A stretch of 64,000 bases of DNA. Source: Candidatus Rifleibacteriota bacterium. Lineage in GTDB: Bacteria > Muiribacteriota > Ozemobacteria > Ozemobacterales > Ozemobacteraceae. Each line of letters opens with the position of its first letter. The stretch's first letter is position 1. Shown one piece after another: positions 35,277 through 44,105 of the stretch. The stretch spans positions 1-64,000 of the forward strand of contig JAAYNI010000003.1 in NCBI GenBank assembly GCA_012520995.1. Direction: 5' to 3'. Made by a program: the position numbers and the translations under genes. Under the pieces are notes generated by a model, which saw only the letters and a list, made by a program, of their open reading frames with translations, searched no databases and had not been told where the DNA came from.

Positions 35277-36650
35277 ATGTCAGAATATACAGAAGCCACA
35301 GAAACTAGTTGGGGTTCCCGCTTAGGTTCATCCATTAAGGGAATTTTTACAGGTATTGGTCTTTTCCTTTTAGCAATAGTATTGCTTTTTTGGGGAGAAG
35401 GTCGCTATGTAAAACAAAAAAAAGCTATTGGTGAAGCCCAAGATATAGCTATTACTATTGATGCTGCTAAATTGGATTCAGCAAATGAAGGCAAGCTGGG
35501 TGTCTTCCATGGTGATATCAAAGTCAATGATGAAATTGTTGACCCTGTTTTTGTTACAGCACCTATGAAGGCTTGGAGAATCAACAGAAAAGTTGAATTC
35601 TATCAATGGAAAGAAATAGCTAAGAGCAAAACGGAAACCAAGACTGGTGGCAAACAAGTGACTACAACCACTTATTCATATCAAAAAGATTGGGTTTCCA
35701 GTCCTATAGATTCCAGTTCATTTAAAAAAGCTTCGGAACATGAAAACCCTCCCTACGATCCTAACATTTTCAGATCGGAAACAGTATATCCTGAAGATGT
35801 AAGTTTCGGCGCATTTGTTTTGCCTGAAAATAAAATAAGATCTATTTCATCACAGGAAAAGGCTATACTTGTTTCCCCAGAAGAAATCAAAGAAATGCCT
35901 GAAGCACAAGATGTAGCCATGGCTTCTTCCAGGATTGCAGGATCTTCAATTGTTTATTCTTTTTATACGCAACCTTCTGTGCCAGCCGCCAAGGCAGTTA
36001 CACCTGATACAACAGAAACCACTACAGCTGCACCTGATACCACTACAGCTGCACCTGATACAGCTGCAACCGCTAAAGCCGCTACAGCTGCAACAGCATA
36101 TACCCCTCGAATTGGTGACTGCCGTGTAACCCTTTCATATGACAAAGCTCCTGAAAAAGCTACTCTTTTGGCACTTCAGGATGGCAATTCATTTAAGGAT
36201 TATTTTTCCTCAAACGGTCGCGACGTGAGCTATGCCAGGGCTGGCATTCAAAGCAAAGAAGAAGTTTTCGCTTCTCTCTTCTCAAGCAACAATATGATGA
36301 AATGGATTCTTAGATTTGTCGGTCTAATGATGATGTTTATGGGTGTTAAGATGGTATTTGAACCCCTTAAGGTTCTCAGCGATGTTATACCTTTCTTTGG
36401 AAGTATTGCAGATGCTGGCACCAGTATTATAGCTTGGATTATTTCAATTCCCAGCGCTTCAGCTATAATTTTGCTTGGAATGCTGTTCTATAGACCTTTC
36501 TTAGCAATATTCTTAGGCGGTATCTTGGCAGTCGGATTGTTCTTTGCGATTACTGCTCTGAGAAAAGCAAAAAGAAATCCGATGCTCCTGCAGCAGAAGA
36601 AGCTCCTGCTCTTGAGGAAGAACCTCAAACAGCCTGAGCATACTTTATAG
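35277..36650 (+). CDS. TMEM43-family membrane protein, copy 1
   Basis: A 457-residue protein of the TMEM43 (LUMA) family, integral membrane proteins known in eukaryotes and scattered bacteria, of uncertain function. One helix (about residues 22-43, with WGEGRYVK after it) is followed by a large extracytoplasmic region. Family motifs are NEGKLGVFHGDI, APMKAWRINRKVEFYQWKE and GDCRVTLSYDK. Three to four helices stand at the C-terminus. A Thr/Ala/Pro-rich insert (about 240-275) is encoded by a 21-bp tandem repeat. AGAGGAG lies before the ATG. Two paralogues follow on the same strand, one of them truncated. Confidence 0.88.
   Translation: MSEYTEATETSWGSRLGSSIKGIFTGIGLFLLAIVLLFWGEGRYVKQKKAIGEAQDIAITIDAAKLDSANEGKLGVFHGDIKVNDEIVDPVFVTAPMKAWRINRKVEFYQWKEIAKSKTETKTGGKQVTTTTYSYQKDWVSSPIDSSSFKKASEHENPPYDPNIFRSETVYPEDVSFGAFVLPENKIRSISSQEKAILVSPEEIKEMPEAQDVAMASSRIAGSSIVYSFYTQPSVPAAKAVTPDTTETTTAAPDTTTAAPDTAATAKAATAATAYTPRIGDCRVTLSYDKAPEKATLLALQDGNSFKDYFSSNGRDVSYARAGIQSKEEVFASLFSSNNMMKWILRFVGLMMMFMGVKMVFEPLKVLSDVIPFFGSIADAGTSIIAWIISIPSASAIILLGMLFYRPFLAIFLGGILAVGLFFAITALRKAKRNPMLLQQKKLLLLRKNLKQPEHTL
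36019..36060 (+). repeat. 21-bp in-frame tandem repeat
   Basis: Two adjacent units of CACTACAGCTGCACCTGATA (plus one base) with degenerate continuation to about 36090. They encode the TTAAPDTTTAAPDTAATAK insert present only in this TMEM43 copy. It may vary in length by slippage. Confidence 0.7.
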
Positions 36651-36660
36651 AGTCACTTAA

Positions 36661-36692
36661 AAGCTTGTCTCGTTTGAGACAAGCTTTTTTTT
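36661..36692 (+). terminator. Rho-independent terminator
   Basis: Perfect 11-bp stem AAGCTTGTCTC/GAGACAAGCTT with a GTTT loop and a following T-run. It lies 10 bases past the first TMEM43 gene. Confidence 0.92.
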
Positions 36693-36754
36693 AGAGACAG
36701 ATAACTGGTGGTTCATTTTCTCTTAAAGTTTACTATATTGTATATCTTTTTTTT

Positions 36755-36902
36755 TCCACAGATTACACAGACCCTTAAGGAAGGGGGGAGAGGGTGGGGC
36801 GTAGGGAGTAGAAAGGACAAAAACCACAAAAAAATAAAAGACATATATTTATTAGCATCTTAAAGCAATTATTAATTTCAGTAATTGAGTCTAAACAATT
36901 CC
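36755..36902. repeat. Repeat cluster R1-R6-R2 before the truncated TMEM43 copy
   Basis: R1 (36755-36772, CCACAGATTACACAGA), R6 (36773-36817, GGCGTAGGGAGTAG) and a well-preserved reverse R2 copy (36845-36902, TTAGCATCTTAAAGCAATTA then AATTGAGTCTAAACAATT). The R2 copy ends a few bases before the open part of the truncated gene. Confidence 0.65.
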
Positions 36903-36909
36903 TTCTGAG

Positions 36910-37625
36910 ATGTATCTGGGTGCATTTTCTTTCCCAACACAAGAAGCCTATGAGTTATCAAGTGATCTCTCTGAGCAGATCTCTATAAAACCAGAGGAAA
37001 TAAAGGCTCCATCAGGTAAGGAGTTAGGTTTTGTCTCTTCCAGAATAGAAGGTTCCTCCATAATCTATTCTTTTTATGAACAACCTGAAAATAGCACTTA
37101 CAAGCCATCGCTAGGAGATTGCCGCGTAACCTGTGCATATGAAAAACCGCCCAAAGATGCGACAGCTTTGGCTATTCAAAAAGATGAAAATATAGTTCCT
37201 TATGAATCTCCGAGTGGTACAGTAAAATTTTTTGTGCCTACGCGTTATACTGTGTCCGGAGCATTTTCAATGTTAAGTGCGGCAAGTGTGACAGCTAACT
37301 GGATTTTTAGATTTATAGCCTTCTTTTTCTTCTTTTTCCCGCTTTTGACATTGCCTTGGCTGGTAAAATTTATTAGAGGGAGTTTTCCTCTTTTAAAAGT
37401 GATTCCTGAGCGAAAAAACTTTTGACGGTTTTTATTGTTTCTATATTGTTGATATTTCTTTCAGCTTTGATCGCTTTAGTTTCTAAATATAAGATACTTG
37501 CAATAATATTTTCAGCCTTGCTTTTGGTGGCTCTCTTTAGCCGATTAGGAAGCATGAGAGTTCTCGAAGAAAACGTCATGGAAGAGCAGGAGAGTTTTGA
37601 ATCATCTGAAACATCATTTACTTAG
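36910..37625 (+). pseudogene. TMEM43-family copy 2, 5'-truncated and probably frameshifted
   Basis: The frame 36910-37425 (171 codons) aligns only with the second half of the neighbours: LGAFSFP, then SSRIEGSSIIYSFYEQP, GDCRVTCAYEKPP and a WIFRFIAFF helix. The N-terminal helix and the APMKAWRI region are missing. In their place stands an R2 repeat ending at 36902. The frame stops in the C-terminal membrane region, and a second frame (37422-37625, from TTG overlapping the stop) continues with the last hydrophobic segment. I see no good ribosome site at either start. The simplest reading is a decaying paralogue. A translated short pair with a TTGA overlap is less likely but not excluded. Confidence 0.7.
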
Positions 37626-37715
37626 GCAAAAGTATTTTTTTACTTCTTGCATTTTCTTAAGATCTTTTAACCTATAATAGAGATAAAAGATAGATAATGG
37701 AGAAAGGAGCTGTTT

Positions 37716-38801
37716 ATGTCTGAGAATGAGAATACTGTAGTCGAAAAGAAAGGTTGTTTTAGCCGCTTAGTTGAGTCTTTTCAAGGTGTTTTTTTGGGTT
37801 TGGGTTTTATTGCTGCCTCTGTAGGGTTACTCTATTGGGGAGAAGGTTACATACTCAAAGACTTGAAAGCTATTAAAGAAGGCCAAAAGGTTGCAGTCGA
37901 ACTAAACGCGGATAAAATTAATCCTGCAAATGAAGGAAAATTGGCTGTATTTACAGGTGATATCGTTGTTCACGATACAATCACCGATCCAATTTTCAAA
38001 ACAGCTCCTATGAAAGCTTGGAGAATCAGTCGGGATGTGGATTATTATCAATGGAAAGAAACCAGACGAACGGATGATGATGGAAATACACAGTATACTT
38101 ATCACACAACTTGGGTGTCAGAACCAATAAATTCTCGTGCTTTTAAAGATACTTCCAGTCGACAAAATCCAATTTACTTGGGAAATGTATATAAGTCGCA
38201 TACAACCTATCCCAAAAACGTTAATTTTGGCGCTTTTGTTTTGTCTGAAGACAAAATTAAGGGACTCTCATCAGGTGAAGAGGCTATCGCAATCAACCCT
38301 AAAGAGATTGTAAATAAGCCTTCAGGTAAAGAAATAGGCTTTATTACCTACAGAAGCTCAGATACATTTCTAACTTACTCAATGAAAGCTGGTACAGGTG
38401 ATCAATTGGGCGATTGCCGAATAAGATTACGCTATGAAAATCCTCCTGCTAAGGCCACTATATTAGCGGTTCAGAAAGGCAACTCGCTTGTTAATTTCAC
38501 ATCATCGGAAGGTCACAGCATATCTTTTTCTGAACCTGCTATTTTAACAAAAGCTCAAGTCTTTGAAAAGCTTGATTCAAGACATAAAATAATGAAGTGG
38601 GTGCTCAGGGGTTCGGGTTTCGTTATGATGTATTTAGGTGTCCTAATGTTACTTGCTCCAATTGAAGTTTTCAGCGATGTTATACCATTTTTGGGAATAA
38701 TTGTCGGATTTGGCTTAAAATTGCTGGCTTTGATTATTGCAATTTTGGGTTCTGCGGCTGTGATAGTTATTGGAATGACTGGAGCCCGCTTGCCTTTCTA
38801 G
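37716..38801 (+). CDS. TMEM43-family membrane protein, copy 3
   Basis: A 361-residue paralogue of the gene at 35277. The order is the same: N-terminal helix (about 20-42, YWGEGYILK), NEGKLAVFTGDIVV, APMKAWRISRDVDYYQWKE, GDCRIRLRYENPP, then C-terminal helices. It lacks the Thr/Ala insert. AAAGGAG stands 8 bases before the ATG. A perfect -10 (TATAAT, 37673-37678) is upstream; the best -35 (TTGCAT, 37647-37652) is 20 bases away, so promoter strength is uncertain. Bacterial members have no established role. Confidence 0.88.
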   Translation: MSENENTVVEKKGCFSRLVESFQGVFLGLGFIAASVGLLYWGEGYILKDLKAIKEGQKVAVELNADKINPANEGKLAVFTGDIVVHDTITDPIFKTAPMKAWRISRDVDYYQWKETRRTDDDGNTQYTYHTTWVSEPINSRAFKDTSSRQNPIYLGNVYKSHTTYPKNVNFGAFVLSEDKIKGLSSGEEAIAINPKEIVNKPSGKEIGFITYRSSDTFLTYSMKAGTGDQLGDCRIRLRYENPPAKATILAVQKGNSLVNFTSSEGHSISFSEPAILTKAQVFEKLDSRHKIMKWVLRGSGFVMMYLGVLMLLAPIEVFSDVIPFLGIIVGFGLKLLALIIAILGSAAVIVIGMTGARLPF

Positions 38802-38840
38802 TGCTGTGTTGCAATTTTAAACTTGAAAGAGAGATATGAA

Positions 38841-40076
38841 ATGAGTTTTGAAAAGAAAATAACTAAATATGCGGAAGTTGCTGTAAGGATAGGGGCTAAT
38901 GTCCAGCTGGGACAACTTCTGCTGGTAAGCAGTTCTGTTGAGCAAGCCCCTTTTGCCCGTAAAATAGTAGAAGCTGCTTATAAAGCTGGAGCAGGTGAAG
39001 TTATAGTGAGCTGGTCTGACGGCATTACAGGAAAGCTTACCTTACTGAATGCTTCAGATGAGGTTTTGTCAGAATATCCTCAGTGGCAGTTTGATAGAGC
39101 CAAATATTACCAAAACAGAGGATATGCAAGACTAAGCATTTCCAGTCCTGAGCCAATGCTTCTTGCTGATGTGGATCCTTATAAAATTAAGCTTTCCTCT
39201 GAAGCTGGTGCAGAAGAATCAAAAGAATTGAGAGAATATAGCCTCAAAAACAAAGGTCAATGGACTGTCACAGTAGCTCCCAATCCTTCTTGGGCCTCTA
39301 TGGTTTACCCTGAACTTTCAGAAGATGCAGCAGTTGAAGAGCTTTGGAATGACATTTTTGTCATGAACAGAATCGGTGATGACAATAATTCTGTCGATGA
39401 TTGGAGAGCACATGCCGAGAGCATAATTGAACATGGCAAAAAGCTGACGGCTTACCAATTTAAAGAGCTTCGTTTCAAAAATAGCCTTGGAACAGATATA
39501 ACCATAGGTTTAATCAAGGATCATCAGTGGGCTGGGGGAATGGAATTTACGCCTGAGTCAGTAGGTTTTGTGCCCAATTTGCCCACAGAAGAAACATTTT
39601 GCATGCCCCATAGAGATCTTGTAAACGGCAAGGTATATGCCACAAGACCTTTGAGTGTTCAAGGAAAACTTGTGAAAGATTTTTGGTTTGAGTTTAAAGA
39701 TGGTTTAGTAACAGATTTTGGAGCTTCTGAAAACTATGATAGCCTTAAGAATCTTTTAGAGACTGATGAAGGAGCTAAGCGTCTTGGTGAGATAGCTTTG
39801 ATCTCTTATGATTCGCCTATTTCCAATATGGGTAAATTGTTTTACAACGGTCTCATTGATGAAAATGCGTCTTGCCATATGGCTTTGGGCAATGCTTATC
39901 CGTCTAATATACGCACAGATGAGCCTATGACAGAAGAACTGATAAAGCTGCGCGGTGGAAATATTTCTTTGATTCATTGCGACTTTATGTTCGGAACAAA
40001 AGATTTGTCTGTAATAGGAATAGATCAAAATGGCAAAGAAATAATTGTTTTCTCTGATGGTAACTTCGCATTCTGA
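38841..40076 (+). CDS. Aminopeptidase T-type metallopeptidase, family M29
   Basis: A thermophilic-type (AmpS/PepS/AmpT) metal aminopeptidase of 411 residues, releasing N-terminal amino acids in the cytoplasm. Landmarks are the N-terminal KKITKYAEVAVRIGANVQLG, the metal-binding region EETFCMPHRDLVNGKV, the HMALGNAYP segment and HCDFMFGTKDLSV near the end. I chose the ATG at 38841 (GAGAG upstream) over a TTG six codons earlier. It follows the TMEM43 gene on the same strand by 39 bases and may share its transcript. Confidence 0.92.
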   Translation: MSFEKKITKYAEVAVRIGANVQLGQLLLVSSSVEQAPFARKIVEAAYKAGAGEVIVSWSDGITGKLTLLNASDEVLSEYPQWQFDRAKYYQNRGYARLSISSPEPMLLADVDPYKIKLSSEAGAEESKELREYSLKNKGQWTVTVAPNPSWASMVYPELSEDAAVEELWNDIFVMNRIGDDNNSVDDWRAHAESIIEHGKKLTAYQFKELRFKNSLGTDITIGLIKDHQWAGGMEFTPESVGFVPNLPTEETFCMPHRDLVNGKVYATRPLSVQGKLVKDFWFEFKDGLVTDFGASENYDSLKNLLETDEGAKRLGEIALISYDSPISNMGKLFYNGLIDENASCHMALGNAYPSNIRTDEPMTEELIKLRGGNISLIHCDFMFGTKDLSVIGIDQNGKEIIVFSDGNFAF

Positions 40077-40089
40077 GGCTTTGTTTTTG

Positions 40090-40118
40090 TTGCTATTGTT
40101 TTCATTTTTTGCTAAAAT
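40090..40118 (+). promoter_or_regulatory. tRNA-Gly promoter
   Basis: TTGCTA (40090-40095), 17 bases, TAAAAT (40113-40118). Transcription would begin about 25 bases before the tRNA. A small hairpin (AGAAAGCTTTCT, 40130-40141) lies in the leader. Confidence 0.6.
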
Positions 40119-40149
40119 GCCATTGCATCAGAAAGCTTTCTGACGCATC

Positions 40150-40226
<77 letters not shown>

Positions 40227-40410
40227 TTTATGCTTGTTTTTCTGTCCTTGCCGTGTTTTACTGTTCATACACCCAGCAATTAAGAGACTTACAGCTGACT
40301 GTGAAATACAGTAAAAACCGAAAAAATCATTAAGTAAAGTGTGATTTGGTGGTTAAAAATGGTGGTCAATGCCAAAAATCATAAAATCATTGACCGCTGG
40401 GAGAGAAAAA

Positions 40411-40611
40411 ATGAAACCAAAAGCAAAGATGGGAAGACCTACCGATAATCCGAAAACAGAGCAATATCGCTTGAGAATGAGCGATGAAGATGCCTTTATG
40501 CTCAACTTCTGTGCAGAAAAAACAGGCAAGACAAAATCAGATATATTACGTGAAGGCATAAAAATTATTTACAATCGTCTTGTTGAAAAAACAGAAAGAA
40601 GCGATTTTTAA
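40411..40611 (+). CDS. Small ribbon-helix-helix-like protein
   Basis: A 66-residue protein starting MKPKAKMGRPTDNPKTEQYR. The GRPTDNPK head, the beta-like YRLRMS, and two helices (DEDAFMLNFCAEKTGKTKSDILREGI) match the common small MGRPTDNPK family with a ribbon-helix-helix-type fold. Such proteins are usually DNA-binding repressors or antitoxins. I chose the ATG at 40411, preceded by GGGAGAG, rather than the frame start at 40369. No toxin partner is adjacent; the next gene is convergent. Confidence 0.75.
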   Translation: MKPKAKMGRPTDNPKTEQYRLRMSDEDAFMLNFCAEKTGKTKSDILREGIKIIYNRLVEKTERSDF

Positions 40612-40717
40612 AATCAATTCGCTTTTTTCATGCTTCCGAAACAATATTCTTATTAATGGAAAAATCTGCAGCTGTTTAAAGCAGAATACCAGCAAAGTGT
40701 TAAAGTGAATTTAAACT

Positions 40718-40754
40718 AAATAAAAAACTGGCATCAATAGCCAGTTTTTTATTT
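40718..40754. terminator. Bidirectional Rho-independent terminator
   Basis: A perfect 15-bp inverted repeat (arm AAATAAAAAACTGGC, 40718-40732 with 40740-40754) between the convergent ribbon-helix-helix and BRCT genes, with T-runs on both strands. Confidence 0.9.
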
Positions 40755-40796
40755 CATAAACTTAGGTAAGCGGCCAAATAGAGAGAAGAAAAGCAG

Positions 40797-41396
40797 TTAT
40801 ATGAACTTTATGATTGTAGCTTCAGATATAATTGCAGGGTGCATGCTCTTTTTTTTCAGCTCTAAGGCTTTTTCTATTTTTTTTGCGTAGCTGCCATGTT
40901 TCCAATCACGGTTTGTTAGATCTCCTATGACAAGATAATCAAGTTTTTTATTGATTGAATCTTGTATGATTGCGCCTTTTGCCATTAAAAGCTCTTCGAC
41001 TTCTTTTGGGTGACCAAAGTTAAACTTGCCGATAAAGCAGAAAGTTTTATCAAAAGGTTCAATATGTTTGGGTGGCGGATTGTCCAAAGGTAAGGCTGAA
41101 GCATGGACTGTCAGCAGTTCATTTTCTACTAGTTGCTTTAAAACATTAAAAAGCTTTTCTCTGTCTTTTTCTGTGATATTTTGAGGATCCACATTTTCCA
41201 ATATCGCTGCGACTTTATCAATAGGAAAGGCTTTTTTGGCCAGCGGGTTAGCATAAAGCCAATTTATAAGACAAACTATCTCAAGATCGGCTACCTCTTT
41301 GTCGGCTATGATACCTTTGCATAGGCCTGTAAACTCGGCAATATACCTTCTTTGATTATCTTCGGGATTGTAATAAACATTATCAGAATCAGTCAT
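40797..41396 (-). CDS. Standalone BRCT-domain protein
   Basis: A 199-residue protein. The N-terminal half (about 15-95) is helical, with no recognised domain. The C-terminal half (about 115-199) is a BRCT domain of the DNA-ligase/RFC type: FCFIGKFNFGHPKEVEELLMAKGA, then KLDYLVIGD, GSYAKKIEKALEL and a final IISEATIIKFI. Such domains bind phosphopeptides or DNA ends. Here it is separate from LigA. AGAGAGGAA lies upstream of the ATG. A DNA repair or nucleic-acid role is likely but unproven. Confidence 0.82.
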   Translation of the reverse strand: MTDSDNVYYNPEDNQRRYIAEFTGLCKGIIADKEVADLEIVCLINWLYANPLAKKAFPIDKVAAILENVDPQNITEKDREKLFNVLKQLVENELLTVHASALPLDNPPPKHIEPFDKTFCFIGKFNFGHPKEVEELLMAKGAIIQDSINKKLDYLVIGDLTNRDWKHGSYAKKIEKALELKKKSMHPAIISEATIIKFI

Positions 41397-41441
41397 TTAT
41401 ATTCCTCTCTTTGGGTGTTTGGTCTTTTTCTGTCCTGTTAC

Positions 41442-42632
41442 TCAATTATCTGAACCAAGCATATAGCGTAATGGCAGATACAGGCGCTGATGCCAAGACT
41501 TTTCCGAGTGAGTGGCACCTATGACTTCATGGTAACGCATATTTTTGCCAAGTTTGCTGATCTCATTAGCCAGTTTGCGGGTAAACTTGATGGAATTTTT
41601 CTTTTCGCGACTGCCCATGTCTATCCATATTTTGCCTTGGTAGCTGGCAATATCGTGCTCAAACAGCCAGTCAATAATAGCGCCGTTATTCCACCAAATA
41701 GAAGGCGACATGGCAATTATGCCGCCGAATGTCTGCGGATATGCGATGCCGGCATAAAGCGAGATCAGACCGCCGAGCGAAGAGCCTCCAATAAAGGTGT
41801 TTTCACGATTCGGCAGTGTACGAAATTCTCTGTCGATCATAAGTTTGAGTTCATCGACTATGAATTTGACATAATTGGCGCCATTGCCGCCACTGCTGTG
41901 GTTTGGGTCGGGAAAGGGTGTATACTCGCTCATGCGCTCGCTTGTATTGTAAATGCCTACTACTATAGCTTCATTGAGCTGCCCATAATTTGCTCCGATA
42001 ATATAATCAAGCATTACTTCGTCCATTCCCCATTCATTGCCGCCGAAGGCAGTATTCGCGTCAAAGAGATTTTGTCCGTCATGCATGTAAATGACTGGAT
42101 ATCGCAACATAGGTGCACAGTGATAAGATGGCGGCAACCAGACAATAACGTCTCTGGCTGGTTCAAGATATTTTGATTTTACCGATCTGAACACAGAATA
42201 CAGCCCGGAAATTTCAGGCTCTGCAGAGGTTGGGATAAGTTGGTCGGCCCAAGCCTCTACGCTTATATGTTTGTTCTGTGTTTGGTTAGTGCCGATACGG
42301 ATTTTTCGATTGGGTATTTCGTGACCCTGTACATTCTTTTCTATGCTGGCAAAAGTGCCGCGATTGAATTTGAACTCAAGTTCAGTGCCGCTAACAAAGT
42401 CAGCGACAAACTCATAAAGGTTAGGCTTAATTTTTTTGAGCTGGGCACCCTTTGCATTCCAGTTTCCTAGCTTTTCGTGATTGCCGGTTATCCAGATCTG
42501 TGCATCATCAGGTGTTGTTTTAGGCACGGTTACCTGCAGAACACAGTTGGCGGCAAAAGCGGTATTAAAAGATAAAGCCAGAGCAAACAATAGTAAAACA
42601 ACCGATAATCGGTCAAAATATAATTTTCGTAT
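41442..42632 (-). CDS. Exported esterase with N-terminal CBM20-like domain; apparent ATA start
   Basis: An exported alpha/beta-hydrolase of the putative esterase (PF00756, IroE/enterochelin esterase) type. A CBM20-like starch-binding fold comes first (QVTVPKTTPDDAQIWITGN, GNWN). The hydrolase follows, with YPVIYMHDGQNLF, the nucleophile in GGSSLGG and a C-terminal His in GATHSEKSW. The first available TTG (42590) would give only MFALALSF, with no charged n-region and no ribosome site. Extending to ATA at 42632 gives IRKLYFDRLSVVLLLFALAL, a complete signal peptide, with GAGGAGAGGAAA at good distance. I therefore place the start there: either a rare AUA start or an ATG-to-ATA change. Likely role is de-esterification of a carbohydrate or siderophore. 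Confidence 0.8.
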   Translation of the reverse strand: MRKLYFDRLSVVLLLFALALSFNTAFAANCVLQVTVPKTTPDDAQIWITGNHEKLGNWNAKGAQLKKIKPNLYEFVADFVSGTELEFKFNRGTFASIEKNVQGHEIPNRKIRIGTNQTQNKHISVEAWADQLIPTSAEPEISGLYSVFRSVKSKYLEPARDVIVWLPPSYHCAPMLRYPVIYMHDGQNLFDANTAFGGNEWGMDEVMLDYIIGANYGQLNEAIVVGIYNTSERMSEYTPFPDPNHSSGGNGANYVKFIVDELKLMIDREFRTLPNRENTFIGGSSLGGLISLYAGIAYPQTFGGIIAMSPSIWWNNGAIIDWLFEHDIASYQGKIWIDMGSREKKNSIKFTRKLANEISKLGKNMRYHEVIGATHSEKSWHQRLYLPLRYMLGSDN

Positions 42633-42940
42633 ATGTTTCCTCTCCTCAAATTCAATTTATCAGGCTTTTATCAGAGTATGATAATATTAAGATGCTATCT
42701 GATCAAGCTTATTTCAGCATTATTAATAGCTATGATTGAAGTGCTTATGGATTAGTAGACAGTGAACAGATAGGGCAACTATTACAGTGATAAGTGGATG
42801 GTGCGGGTTTAAATAATGTAAAATGTAGAGTGTAAAGTCTAAATCTAAAAGAAAGATTTAGATCTTCAAGAAAAAGGTTTGATTTTTAGAAAAATGCATA
42901 AGATAATAAGCAAGATAATAAGCAGGATGATATTCTGAGG
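42633..42940. other. 308-bp spacer with an R4 repeat; no gene
   Basis: Divergent region between the esterase (minus) and Fic (plus) genes. It contains an R4 copy (42806-42840, AAATAATGTAAAATGTAGAG) and a short tandem AGATAATAAGC-AAGATAATAAGC just before the Fic gene. I see no clear promoter. Confidence 0.5.
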
Positions 42941-43933
42941 ATGAGTGAATATATACCGCCATATACAATTTCAAATCAAATGCTTAAGCAGGTTTCAGCT
43001 ATATCTGAAAAAGCAGGCATGATTGCAACTTATAATGCATTTGAAGCTAGGCCGCATCTTAGACGGAATAACCGTATCCGTTCCATTCACTCCTCGCTTA
43101 AAATCGAAGCAAACTCTTTGTCTTTAAGCGAAGTAAGAGATGTCATTAACGGACATCTTGTCTTGGGTGATCAGAAGGAAATACAAGAAGTCAAGAACGC
43201 ATATGCCGCATATGAAAAAATACCGGAAATCAATCCGTTGAGTATATCAGATTTGAAAAAAACACATAAAATCATGACATACATGACTGTTGAAGAGTCA
43301 GGTATATTCAGAAAAGGTGACGTGGGAGTTTTTTCAGGAGATAAATGTATATTTGTTGCTCCTCCTCCAGAACAGGTTGATCCATTAATGCAAGATTTGT
43401 TTTCATGGATGAATCACTGCGAAGATAAAATACACCCGCTTATTATGGCAGCTGTGTTTCATTATGAATTTGTATTTATTCATCCTTTCGCGGACGGTAA
43501 TGGCAGAATGGCAAGATTATGGCACACAGCAATCTTGTATAGATGGAGAAAATTATTTGAGTTCATTCCTTTGGAAAGCCAGATTGAGAGATTTCAACAA
43601 AATTACTATGATGCAATAGCTGAATGTCACACAAATGGAAACTCCAATGTGTTTATTGAATTTATACTCGAAATGCTGGAACAGATTTTGGACGAGGTCA
43701 TTATACGGATAGCTAAAACAAATGCAGGAACAAGCGAATATGTGAAACGTCTGCTGGAGATAATGGAATATGACGTGCCGTATACATCCAACGACCTTCT
43801 GAATCTGCTAGGATTAAAATCGAAGGAAACCTTACGTAAGAATTATTTGAATCCAGCTATTGAACTCGGTTTTATCAGAATGACGCTTCCAGATAAGCCT
43901 AGCAGCAGAAATCAGCGATATGTCAGACAGTGA
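42941..43933 (+). CDS. Fic-domain protein (class II, N-terminal inhibitory helix)
   Basis: A Fic protein of 330 residues, normally transferring AMP from ATP to a hydroxyl of a target protein. The active-site loop HPFADGNGRMAR matches HPFxxGNGRxxR, including the catalytic His. The N-terminal SSLKIEANSLS occupies the place of the inhibitory helix of class II Fic proteins, though Ala stands where many have Gly. The C-terminal 65 residues (YTSNDLLNLLGL, NQRYVRQ) look like a winged helix, as in Fic proteins with DNA-binding tails. GAGG touches the ATG, so the useful ribosome site may be AGGA further upstream. No antitoxin gene is adjacent. Target unknown. Confidence 0.92.
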   Translation: MSEYIPPYTISNQMLKQVSAISEKAGMIATYNAFEARPHLRRNNRIRSIHSSLKIEANSLSLSEVRDVINGHLVLGDQKEIQEVKNAYAAYEKIPEINPLSISDLKKTHKIMTYMTVEESGIFRKGDVGVFSGDKCIFVAPPPEQVDPLMQDLFSWMNHCEDKIHPLIMAAVFHYEFVFIHPFADGNGRMARLWHTAILYRWRKLFEFIPLESQIERFQQNYYDAIAECHTNGNSNVFIEFILEMLEQILDEVIIRIAKTNAGTSEYVKRLLEIMEYDVPYTSNDLLNLLGLKSKETLRKNYLNPAIELGFIRMTLPDKPSSRNQRYVRQ

Positions 43934-44046
43934 AGGGGAGAAAAGCTGCTCTGTGACAACTGTGCATGCCATAATCTCATGGTGATTACACTTCACAACC
44001 AAAAAACACCAAGCCTGCTACGGAATGTAATTATTCTTTGGCAAAA

Positions 44047-44076
44047 AAAAAGCCTCTCAATATAGAGAGGCTTTTT
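44047..44076. terminator. Bidirectional Rho-independent terminator
   Basis: A 12-bp stem (AAAAAGCCTCTC against GAGAGGCTTTTT, loop AATATA) between the convergent Fic and pckA genes. Confidence 0.9.
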
Positions 44077-44105
44077 GAGTTTTTAGTAAGCCTAGTGAGA
44101 TGCTA

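Noticed and set aside
40411-40611. Toxin-antitoxin module with the small ribbon-helix-helix-like protein
   Set aside because: There is no adjacent toxin-like gene; the next gene is a convergent BRCT protein behind a terminator.
41490-42176. 228-codon plus-strand frame
   Set aside because: Antisense to the esterase, whose catalytic motifs are intact; no plausible protein features.
42941-43933. Functional link between the Fic protein and the adenylate cyclase because of the name 'filamentation induced by cAMP'
   Set aside because: The name is historical. Fic enzymes modify proteins with AMP, and the genes are 25 kb apart.
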